Assembly: GCA_039030125.1 (NCBI GenBank)
Contig: JBCCEV010000030.1
Location: 1-30,091 of the forward strand
Reading direction: 5' to 3'
DNA: 30,091 bases
Origin: JBCCEV01 sp039030125
GTDB lineage: Bacteria; Pseudomonadota; Gammaproteobacteria; Ga0077536
Of the stretch, positions 23,268-30,091 are shown piece after piece. The notes beneath the pieces were generated by a model. That model saw only the letters and a list, made by a program, of their open reading frames with translations, did no database searches and was not told the DNA's origin. The first letter of the stretch is position 1, and every line of letters begins with the position of its first letter. The position numbers and the translations under genes were made by a program.

Positions 23268-23888
23268 ATGCAGGACGCACGCCCCCTCGACCTTCATCAT
23301 CAGCAAACCGATTTTTCTGACCGTTTTGCATTTGCGTTTACGAAATTCTTAAGATTTTTCGCCGATGTTTTTTTTGCCAAGCGTTACGGACACCGGGCGG
23401 TTGTGCTGGAAACGGTAGCAGGCGTTCCGGGCATGGTGGCAGGGACGCTTCAGCATCTAAGGTCGCTGCGCCGGATGGAATCCGACCACGGTTGGATCAA
23501 GACCCTGCTCGATGAGGCAGAAAACGAGCGCATGCATTTAATGACGTTCATTCATATCGCTAAGCCATCTCGTTTCGAACGCCTGCTCATCCTTGCGGCA
23601 CAGGGCATTTTTTATAATTTATTTTTTGCGATCTATATCTTCTCGCCAAAAACGGCGCACCGGATTGTGGGTTACTTCGAAGAAGAGGCCGTTGTCAGCT
23701 ACACGGAGTACCTTCGCGGCATTGATGCCGGGGTGTACGAAAACGTGCCTGCGCCGTCGATCGCTATCGACTATTGGGAGCTCGCACCCGACGCCAAACT
23801 CAAAGATGTTGTCGCGGCTGTTCGCAACGACGAGGCGCATCACCGCGATGTTAATCATGAGTTCGCCGACGAGTTGGCAATGCGCTAG
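23268..23888 (+). CDS. aox: Alternative oxidase (AOX)
   Basis: ATG 23268 gives 206 residues, with GGAG 8 bases before; the frame upstream to 23160 lies in the previous gene. All diiron motifs of alternative oxidase are present: LET (Glu48), NERMH (Glu87, His90), FEEEAVVSYTEY (Glu139), and NDEAHHRDVNH (Glu189, His192). It oxidises ubiquinol and reduces O2 to water without proton pumping, bound to the inner membrane face. AOX is patchy in bacteria. It is 73 bases behind the orphan Mo subunit, and may be co-transcribed to remove electrons from the quinol pool. It converges on the CoA-transferase gene with no terminator visible. Confidence 0.94.
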   Translation: MQDARPLDLHHQQTDFSDRFAFAFTKFLRFFADVFFAKRYGHRAVVLETVAGVPGMVAGTLQHLRSLRRMESDHGWIKTLLDEAENERMHLMTFIHIAKPSRFERLLILAAQGIFYNLFFAIYIFSPKTAHRIVGYFEEEAVVSYTEYLRGIDAGVYENVPAPSIAIDYWELAPDAKLKDVVAAVRNDEAHHRDVNHEFADELAMR

Positions 23889-23974
23889 AACACCACAGGC
23901 TAGGCCACGCCATTGGCTTTGGGAACCGACCGATGCGCTGATCTGGTTAGTTCGTTTCTACTCGCTGAAGAGTC

Positions 23975-25168
23975 TCAGCTACCCAAAATGCCGTCGGTTC
24001 GCAACGATGCGAGATCGTGGTCTGATAAACCAAGCTCATTTTGCAAAACTTCGTGAGTATGCGCGCCGAGTTCAGGTGCTAACTGCATAGGTACTGCGCT
24101 TTCTGACATGCGCGCTGGCCAGCCCAGCAAAGTAATATGATCGTCGCCCCGCGGAAGCTGATGAACGAATTCGCGCGCGTTCAGATGCGGATCTTGAAAA
24201 AGATCTTTGGTATCGAGAACGGCGCTCGCAGGGATCCCAGCGCCCGCTAGGGTTGCCATGGCCTCGTGTTTCGTATGCTGGGCCATCCACTCGTCGATTA
24301 TCGATTTCAAAGCGCCAGCATTTTCACGCCGCGCCTTTAAGTCTTTAAACCGATCGTCGGTCGCCAACTCGCTTTGTCCCATCGCTTCACAAAAAAGTGG
24401 CCAATGTTGCGGCATGACCACCATTACGTAGACATAATCATTCGGCCCAAATGGTTTACAGGCAAAAAGCGATATCGTCGGATCTAAATCGTTTCCCAAA
24501 CGCGGCGCGGCCTTGGTGCCATTGTGAGAGCCAAAAGCAATCATGGTTCGCATAAAGTAGGTGGCGGATTCTTGCATTGACAACTCGATGCGTTGTCCCT
24601 TGCCCTCTTTAAGCTTTTGCACGTACGCGCCGGTGATTGCCAGTGCCATCTGCAGCCCAGCGCCCGAATCACCGATGGTCGGCCCTGGCCTCATCGGCGG
24701 ACCGTCGGGCTCACCGGTTACCGAAAGCGCGCCAGCAGCGGCTTGGGCGACCATGTCAAAACACTTGTAATTGGCGTAGGGTCCGGAGAGACCAAACCCT
24801 TTAATTTGCGCGTAGATGATTTCAGGGTTGACGGATTTGATGACCTCGTAGCCAATATCAAGCTTCTCCACGACCCCAGGCCCAAAATTCTCCACAAAGA
24901 CGTCGAATTTGGGTGCCAGTTGCAACAGTATGTCGCGACCGCGCGGCTCACGCAGGTTCAGTTCCACGCTACGCTTATTGCTGTTCCAGTTAAAAAAGTA
25001 CTCCGATCCCTCGGCAAAATCCTGCTTAACGTTGCGGCCTGGATCGCCCTGTCCGGGCGGTTCAATCTTGACGACGTCGGCACCCATCAAAGCTAAAGAC
25101 TGCGTGCAGGATGTCCCGGATTCCCACTGCGTGAGATCTAGAATTCGAAGGCCGGTAAGAGCGGGCAT
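23975..25168 (-). CDS. CaiB/BaiF family CoA-transferase
   Basis: From ATG 25168 the protein is 397 residues; AAGGAG stands 6 bases before, and the frame back to 25273 has none. It is a class III CoA-transferase: LDLTQWESGTSCTQSLALMGADVVKIEPPG at the N-terminus, the catalytic Asp138 in CFDMVAQAAAGALSVTG, and TIGDSGAGLQMALAI further on. The family moves CoA between carboxylic acids such as succinate, oxalate, formate or an aromatic or alkanoic acid. It likely activates a pathway acid for the crotonase and acyl-CoA dehydrogenase. It is divergent from the GFA gene (142 bases between starts). Confidence 0.93.
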   Translation of the reverse strand: MPALTGLRILDLTQWESGTSCTQSLALMGADVVKIEPPGQGDPGRNVKQDFAEGSEYFFNWNSNKRSVELNLREPRGRDILLQLAPKFDVFVENFGPGVVEKLDIGYEVIKSVNPEIIYAQIKGFGLSGPYANYKCFDMVAQAAAGALSVTGEPDGPPMRPGPTIGDSGAGLQMALAITGAYVQKLKEGKGQRIELSMQESATYFMRTMIAFGSHNGTKAAPRLGNDLDPTISLFACKPFGPNDYVYVMVVMPQHWPLFCEAMGQSELATDDRFKDLKARRENAGALKSIIDEWMAQHTKHEAMATLAGAGIPASAVLDTKDLFQDPHLNAREFVHQLPRGDDHITLLGWPARMSESAVPMQLAPELGAHTHEVLQNELGLSDHDLASLRTDGILGS

Positions 25169-25310
25169 GGGCGTCTCCTTTGCTTGGTTTCCGCGCCAGC
25201 GAGAGGACCTTCGCGATTGACAAGCGTTACACTTGGAGCGCTCAGAGTATTGGCCCGACTCTGCTTTTGGCAATCCACGGATGTTTGGGACCCGTAAAGG
25301 CTAAACAATT

Positions 25311-25745
25311 ATGACTGAAACGGTAACCGGTGGCTGCGGGTGTGGCGCGGTCCGCTACGAATTTTGCGACGAACCTGTTCTGACACTCAATTGTCATTGT
25401 CGCGATTGTCAGCGCGCCAGTGGCAGCGCCTATGGCTCGTTCCTTATCGTCTGGCAAGCGACCTTTAAAATGCTTGGCGCCACGCCGAAATACTACGCCA
25501 AGGTGTCCGATGGCGGTAATGCGGTTGAGCGTGGATTTTGCGCCGAATGCGGCTCGCCGGTGACCATTTTGGAGCCTCACCGGCCGAAGTTAATATTCCT
25601 CCATGCGGGGAGCCTCGATGATCCGAGCCAGCATCAGCCAGCAATGGATATCTTCACCGAGAGCGCCCATGCATGGGATCTGCTCGATCCCAATCGGGAA
25701 AAGTTTCCGGGCATGCCCCCGGTCCCAGATGATCTTGGTACCTAG
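25311..25745 (+). CDS. GFA (glutathione-dependent formaldehyde-activating) family protein
   Basis: A 144-residue zinc protein. The ligand set of the family is complete: Cys9 and Cys11 (GGCGCGAVRY), Cys28, Cys30 and Cys33 (NCHCRDCQRASG), and Cys77 and Cys80 (FCAECGSPV). GFA folds were named for a Paracoccus enzyme said to join formaldehyde and glutathione, but many members have other or no known reaction, so the activity is not asserted. No ribosome binding site is visible. It is divergent from the CoA-transferase and separated by 195 bases from the acyl-CoA dehydrogenase. Confidence 0.9.
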   Translation: MTETVTGGCGCGAVRYEFCDEPVLTLNCHCRDCQRASGSAYGSFLIVWQATFKMLGATPKYYAKVSDGGNAVERGFCAECGSPVTILEPHRPKLIFLHAGSLDDPSQHQPAMDIFTESAHAWDLLDPNREKFPGMPPVPDDLGT

Positions 25746-25940
25746 AGACACTCGCCACCGCCGGATGATGAAGTTCAAACGCGGACAGCGCATACCGAGA
25801 TCGAGAAACGCTTTGGCACTTAAGGTATGCCAACAAGCGTGCTTTTGATTGGACCAGGACTGGGTTCGGTGGGACCTGCCGTACTGCGTGTCTTGCGAAC
25901 CCTTTCTTTAATGATTTTGCTTTGTTGAGAAGGAATTACT

Positions 25941-27734
25941 ATGCCTGTCTACTCTGCCCCCGTCGATGACACCCTTTTTATCCTCAATGAAGTATTGGCG
26001 ATCGAGCAGTACAGTGGTTTACCAGGTTTCGAGGACACCAGCGAAGATGTTGTCGAAGCGGTGCTGCGCGAAGGCGCTAAGTTCGTCGAGGAGGTTTTAC
26101 AACCTCTCAATGCCTCAGGTGATGAACACGGATGTATCAGAAATGACGACGCCAGCGTCACGGCCCCTCCAGGGTTCAAGGACGCTTACCTGCAATTCTG
26201 CGAGGGGGGGTGGCTAGGTCTGGCTCAAGATCCTGAATTCGGCGGACAGGGATTACCTCATGTCTTATCGACCGCGTTTGAGGAATATAGCGCTGCCGCC
26301 AATATGGCTTTCACCATGTATCCAGGACTGACCCAAGGAGCGATCGCCGCTATCCAGGCCGTAGGCTCGCAGCAGCAGCAAGCTGAGCTTATTCCCAACA
26401 TGGTCAAAGGTCGCTGGACCGGCACCATGAATCTTACCGAGCCTCATTGCGGCACCGATTTAGGGCTGCTGCGAACCAAAGCGGAGCCGCAGACCGACGG
26501 CTCCTACAAAATCACGGGCACCAAAATCTTCATATCCGCGGGTGAACATGATCTCAGCGAAAACATCGTTCACCTGGTACTCGCCAAGATGACCGATTCG
26601 CCAGACACGATCCGCGGCATATCGTTATTCATTGTGCCGAAAATCCTGATTAACGAAGATGGTTCCCTCGGTGAGCGCAACGCGGTGAGCTGTGGTGCTA
26701 TCGAAGAAAAAATGGGCATCCACGGAAATTCAACCTGTGTCATGAATTACGATGGCGCCACTGGCTATCTGATCGGCGAGAAAGAAAAAGGCATGCGCGC
26801 GATGTTCATTATGATGAATGCGGCGCGCCTCGGTGTGGGGATGCAGGGTTTGGCCATTTCTGAGGTGGCCTATCAAAATGCAGCCGCCTATGCCCGTGAT
26901 CGGCTTCAGGGCCGCTCGTTGAGTGGGCCCAAGAACGCAGATGGGGCGGCCGATCCGATCATCGTCCATCCCGATGTTCGTCGAATGTTGCTCAATGCCA
27001 AAGCGTTCAACGAAGGCGCGCGCGCGTTGGCGATGTGGGTCGCGCTACTGGTTGATCTTAGCCACAGTGCGCCGGATGAGGACGCCCGAACCAATGCAGA
27101 TGATCTGGTTGGTTTACTGACGCCGGTGGTTAAAGCGTTTTTTACCGACAAAGGTTATGAAAATGCAACCAATGCGCAGCAATGCTTGGGAGGCCACGGC
27201 TATATTCGGGAGTGGGGCATGGAGCAGTTCGTTCGTGACGCCCGGATCGCGATGATTTACGAAGGTACCAATGGTATCCAGGCGCTCGATCTTGTCGGTC
27301 GTAAACTGGCAAGGAACGGTGGACGCGCGCTCCGAAGTTTTAGCAAAACCGTCGCCGATTTTGTGGCCGAACACAGTGAAGACGAGACCTTAAAACCCTA
27401 CACCGATGCGTTGGCGCAAGCGGCGAACGATCTCGAAAGCGCGACGCGATGGCTTATGGGCAATGCGCTCACCAATGCCGATAACGCCGGTGCGGCCTCC
27501 GTGCCTTATCTAAATTTAATGGCTTATGTCGCACTGGGTTACGTTTGGTCACAAATGGCAGTGAGCGCAACGAAAGCACTGGCCAAGGGCACTGAAAACG
27601 AAAGCTTCTATCAGAATAAGCTGGCAACCGCCGACTATTTTTTCTCGCACATGATTGCGGAGACGGCATTGCAGCGCACGCGGATAGAAGCGGGGTCTAA
27701 AAACTTGATGGCCCTCGATGCAGCAGCGTTCTGA
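25941..27734 (+). CDS. Acyl-CoA dehydrogenase, DmdC/FadE type (~597 aa)
   Basis: A 597-residue acyl-CoA dehydrogenase with the extended C-terminal domain of the DmdC (3-methylmercaptopropionyl-CoA dehydrogenase) group. N-terminal helices lead to the FAD-binding TEPHCGTDLGLLRTKA (166-181), then EEKMGIHGNSTCV, and the catalytic Glu441 in MIYEGTNGIQALDLVGRKL. GGHGYIREWGMEQ is the quinone/ETF-side segment. It introduces a double bond into an acyl-CoA, passing electrons to ETF. Substrate in this window is unknown; DMSP breakdown is one option but no dmdABD genes are present. AAGGAA lies 5-6 bases before ATG 25941. Confidence 0.93.
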   Translation: MPVYSAPVDDTLFILNEVLAIEQYSGLPGFEDTSEDVVEAVLREGAKFVEEVLQPLNASGDEHGCIRNDDASVTAPPGFKDAYLQFCEGGWLGLAQDPEFGGQGLPHVLSTAFEEYSAAANMAFTMYPGLTQGAIAAIQAVGSQQQQAELIPNMVKGRWTGTMNLTEPHCGTDLGLLRTKAEPQTDGSYKITGTKIFISAGEHDLSENIVHLVLAKMTDSPDTIRGISLFIVPKILINEDGSLGERNAVSCGAIEEKMGIHGNSTCVMNYDGATGYLIGEKEKGMRAMFIMMNAARLGVGMQGLAISEVAYQNAAAYARDRLQGRSLSGPKNADGAADPIIVHPDVRRMLLNAKAFNEGARALAMWVALLVDLSHSAPDEDARTNADDLVGLLTPVVKAFFTDKGYENATNAQQCLGGHGYIREWGMEQFVRDARIAMIYEGTNGIQALDLVGRKLARNGGRALRSFSKTVADFVAEHSEDETLKPYTDALAQAANDLESATRWLMGNALTNADNAGAASVPYLNLMAYVALGYVWSQMAVSATKALAKGTENESFYQNKLATADYFFSHMIAETALQRTRIEAGSKNLMALDAAAF

Positions 27735-28145
27735 GCCAAGCTGCCGCGCGCGGCGTGGCGGCCTGCTCCGCGCTCTCGTTGACTTATGCGTGACAAGTAT
27801 GGAGCGTGCTGGGTTTTGCTTAGTCGAACCTCTGATGTTCAAGCCCTATGGAGCTATCGCGGCGTGGATTGATGGCCTACTCGTCCACCTCGCCCGGTAG
27901 TTGCCGCAGTTGCTCAGCGTTTTCGCGGGTCGAGTGCCGCGAGACTGGCTAAAGCGCGTTGTCTTGCTTGAACATCCGCTTCGCCCGTGCTCGCTGCCGC
28001 CACCAAGGCGTTTACCTTGAGCCCACGTGATTGAAGTCAATCAGGGATAAGCGCACTTGGATACGGCGCCAATGCCCCATTGCGAAAAAGTCACCGCGGC
28101 AGGCCAGAATTAACTCAATCGGGCGGTCTTTGACGCGCTAAACCA
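27735..28145. other. Intergenic region without a credible gene
   Basis: About 410 bases between the acyl-CoA dehydrogenase stop and the short-chain dehydrogenase stop. Both flanking genes end here. Short frames exist (60-64 residues) but have no domain-like sequence or ribosome binding site. Two small palindromes are present, GCCGCGCGCGGC (27743-27754) and GATTGAAGTCAATC (28028-28041), neither followed by a T-run. I see no terminator that is convincing. Confidence 0.6.
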
Positions 28146-28907
28146 CTAGCGAGCCGTATAACCACCGTCCACGGCAAGGGTTGTGCCGGTGGTGAACGAT
28201 GACGAGTCCGATCCTAACCACACCACTGCATTTGCGATCTCCTCGGGTTCGCCAAGGCGGCCCATTGGTTCGTTCTGCTCTAACTTGCTGGCAAAACCCG
28301 GGTAGTCACGATCGGCGGAAGCGACCATGTTGGTTTTTATCCCGCCGGGACAAACGGCGTTGACACGAATTCCGGATTTGGCGTATTCCAAAGCCACGCT
28401 TTTGGTCATACCCACGACGCCGTGTTTTGCCGCACAGTAGGCGGAGGCACTGTGCGTGCCCACCAGTCCGGCGGCGGATGCGGTGTTGATAATGCTGCCG
28501 CCACCTGTTTCGCGCATGACATTAATTTCGTGCTTCATACAAAACCACACGCCGGTGAGATTCGTTGCAATCACCTGGTGATAGTCCGCATCGGGGTATT
28601 CACTAATGCGGGCCATTGGACCTGCAATACCGGCGTTGTTGAAAGCAATATCGAGCGTGCCAAAATCGTCCGCGGCTTTACGAACCGCTTTCCCGACTTC
28701 GACTTCATCGGCGACATTGAGTTTGAGTGCTACAGCGCTCCCGCCACCATCGGTGATGAGCTTCACGGTCTCCTCGCAGCCCTCGAAATTCAAATCCGTA
28801 ACCAGAACTTTGGCACCTTCACGTGCCAAGGCCAAGCTTGCGGCGCGCCCGATCCCAGAACCTGCGCCGGTGACAAATCCCACTTTACCTTCACATTGCC
28901 CACTCAT
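28146..28907 (-). CDS. Short-chain dehydrogenase/reductase (SDR)
   Basis: A 253-residue classical SDR. The Rossmann motif is TGAGSGIG (13-20), Asp64-like DLN acid (38-40) suggests NAD(H) preference, NNAG is at 90-93, and the catalytic residues are Ser144, Tyr157 and Lys161 (SAYCAAKHG). The closing CPGGIKTNM and GTTLAVDGGYTAR are family-typical. It oxidises or reduces an alcohol/ketone. It may serve a dehydrogenation step with the nearby CoA genes but its substrate is not readable. A GAGG site is seen about 8 bases before the ATG. Confidence 0.93.
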   Translation of the reverse strand: MSGQCEGKVGFVTGAGSGIGRAASLALAREGAKVLVTDLNFEGCEETVKLITDGGGSAVALKLNVADEVEVGKAVRKAADDFGTLDIAFNNAGIAGPMARISEYPDADYHQVIATNLTGVWFCMKHEINVMRETGGGSIINTASAAGLVGTHSASAYCAAKHGVVGMTKSVALEYAKSGIRVNAVCPGGIKTNMVASADRDYPGFASKLEQNEPMGRLGEPEEIANAVVWLGSDSSSFTTGTTLAVDGGYTAR

Positions 28908-28978
28908 CGAATGTCGCCTCTAAGTCCTGTGTTAACGAGGCGGCAAGTATAAGAGCCCTGCTGGAGAATAGGCGAGGC

Positions 28979-29848
28979 TTAGGTGCAGCGGGAAACCTTA
29001 CGAATATGGTTCATGCTGATTTTGTGTTCATGATCATGCGCGGTTAAGTACTGTGCTTCCAGCAGATAAGCCAACCCTTCGAGCTCCGCCATGCACTGGG
29101 CATTCTCATCTTCGTCATACTGATACTGCAGAAAATGCACTAATTCGTGGAGCAGCACGCCCTTGCCTTGCGCCGAATTGAGGTCGAGCGAGTCCAGCAA
29201 GTAGACGGCACGCTCGTTGAAGTTGTAGAGCCCGAAGATACGCATTTTTTCTGGATCAACCGCTTTAGGTAGATCTTCACCGAATGCCAGCTTTGCCATT
29301 TGGAGCGAGGAAACCCGCTTCACGCCAGGCACATCGTCGATATTGTGTTGAAACTGCGAGTTGTCATTGAGCCATCGCAGCAGATCGCCCGTTAATTGGG
29401 TATCGCTGTGGTAGGTAAATTGCTCGCCCACATCGTGGTGATGGTGAGGCTGATAGGTTTTCGAGAACGAGTAGCCGGGTTCCGGCGTCGGTGATTCGGC
29501 AAAGCTTGGGCCCGCCAATAAAGAAGCCGCTAGCGCCATTACCGAGACAACATTAGCTTTGCGTTTGTCTTGAACCCGCCGCACGCCTGAGAGGAAGTCG
29601 GCGCGCCGGTCTTCTTGGATTTCAAAGTTATTAGCTTCGGCGTACTTTATGAGGTGATAAAAAGCGATCGGGTCATCGCTTTCCATACCACGCTCGTAAA
29701 CCAGCGTTTGCACCCCGTTAATAACGCACGGGTGAGCGAGCGCCTGCTTTTTGACCTCATTGCCGCATAGTTTGCTGATCCAACTCAGCAAAACACCTTG
29801 ATGCGGGCTCTTCAGGGTGGCGGCGAAAGATTGATACTCAACAGTCAT
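28979..29848 (-). CDS. DUF6647-like zincin metallopeptidase with N-terminal extension
   Basis: The full frame is 289 residues. The C-terminal half has a zinc-peptidase motif HELVH (234-238) followed by EDENAQCMAELEGLAYLLEAQYL, where a Glu in the helix could be the third ligand, as in DUF6647 proteins. A signal-like run lies at residues 94-117 (KRKANVVSVMALAASLLAGPSFA then E), preceded by basic residues. A GTG at 29584 (residue 89) would start exactly such a secreted form. If ATG 29848 is right, about 90 residues of cytoplasmic domain come first, containing VINGVQTLVYERGM and HLIKYAEANNFEIQ. A His cluster HHHH is at 135-138. Bases 29849-30091 beyond it show no gene. Confidence 0.7.
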   Translation of the reverse strand: MTVEYQSFAATLKSPHQGVLLSWISKLCGNEVKKQALAHPCVINGVQTLVYERGMESDDPIAFYHLIKYAEANNFEIQEDRRADFLSGVRRVQDKRKANVVSVMALAASLLAGPSFAESPTPEPGYSFSKTYQPHHHHDVGEQFTYHSDTQLTGDLLRWLNDNSQFQHNIDDVPGVKRVSSLQMAKLAFGEDLPKAVDPEKMRIFGLYNFNERAVYLLDSLDLNSAQGKGVLLHELVHFLQYQYDEDENAQCMAELEGLAYLLEAQYLTAHDHEHKISMNHIRKVSRCT

Positions 29849-30091
29849 AGTTCAGACGCAATGATTGCGATCAAATCTCGTATCGGTACGGCAGGCGAAA
29901 ACTATAGCCACCGAATGTGACCCAGGTCTCCTTGTGCGCTTAGCCCGTAATTAGGCTGTTGACGATCGGCATTTTGTTAGTAAGTGATTGAAACCTGGGT
30001 AGTCCTCCGCGCTAAGCAGCGTGCGTCTGGCGCCACCGCCAAAACGCTTGTGATCATTCAAATGGCGGGCGGTGAGAGCCGGATTGGTGAT

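Noticed and set aside
23593..24090. 165-residue frame across the AOX end and the CoA-transferase end
   Set aside because: It is a shifted frame of the alternative oxidase with arginine-rich, low-quality sequence.
27718..28040. Small genes in the gap after the acyl-CoA dehydrogenase
   Set aside because: The short frames have no ribosome binding site, no domain-like sequence, and one overlaps the end of the dehydrogenase gene.
29957..29985. Promoter TTGACG near the right edge
   Set aside because: No -10 box stands at an acceptable distance and no gene follows within the window.
1..30091. CRISPR array, mobile element, phage or defence genes
   Set aside because: No regularly spaced repeats, transposase, integrase or defence-type domains were found on either strand.

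Overview
The window looks like chromosomal DNA from a gammaproteobacterium with a large appetite for organic substrates. The grounds are moderately high GC, dense operons with overlapping stops and starts, a CrgA-type LysR regulator, a PEP-CTERM-like sorting signal of the VPLPPAAWLF kind, and many genes for CoA-linked and oxygen-dependent catabolism. No rRNA, tRNA, CRISPR array, insertion sequence or phage gene was seen. The assignment to a group is inference.

Left part (1-6750): the C-terminal end of a luciferase-like flavin monooxygenase, a secreted beta-helix PEP-CTERM protein, a crotonase-fold enzyme behind a perfect TGTGA-N6-TCACA (CRP/Vfr-like) site, a DUF427 protein, a putative lipoprotein overlapping an exported intradiol dioxygenase, a HAD hydrolase with an altered motif I, and a LysR regulator. 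Middle (6750-12570): a D-aminoacylase-type amidohydrolase is divergent from a complete three-subunit molybdenum hydroxylase operon (FAD, 2Fe-2S, Mo subunits) that ends in a MoaD-like sulfur carrier. The divergent gap holds a 16-bp perfect palindrome and three copies of a GCCTAG motif. Next (12800-16560): four tightly overlapping genes encode a TPR/TonB-C-like periplasmic protein and three lipoproteins of unknown role.

Right part (16650-29850): a luciferase-like monooxygenase plus alpha/beta hydrolase pair closed by a clear terminator, an EamA transporter, then the most interesting block: a NicX-like 2,5-dihydroxypyridine 5,6-dioxygenase, an orphan Mo-hydroxylase large subunit 11 bp behind it, and an alternative oxidase. 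After that come a CaiB/BaiF CoA-transferase, a GFA-family protein, a DmdC/FadE-type acyl-CoA dehydrogenase, a short-chain dehydrogenase and a DUF6647-like zincin.

A reasonable working model is a catabolic region for an N-heteroaromatic (pyridine-like) compound: Mo-dependent ring hydroxylation, NicX-type ring opening, hydrolase and amidohydrolase steps on the ring-opened product, and CoA-dependent finishing reactions, with an alternative oxidase as electron sink. The families are well supported; the linked pathway and its substrate are inference. NicC, NicE and NicF-type partners of the known nicotinate pathway are not present in the window.
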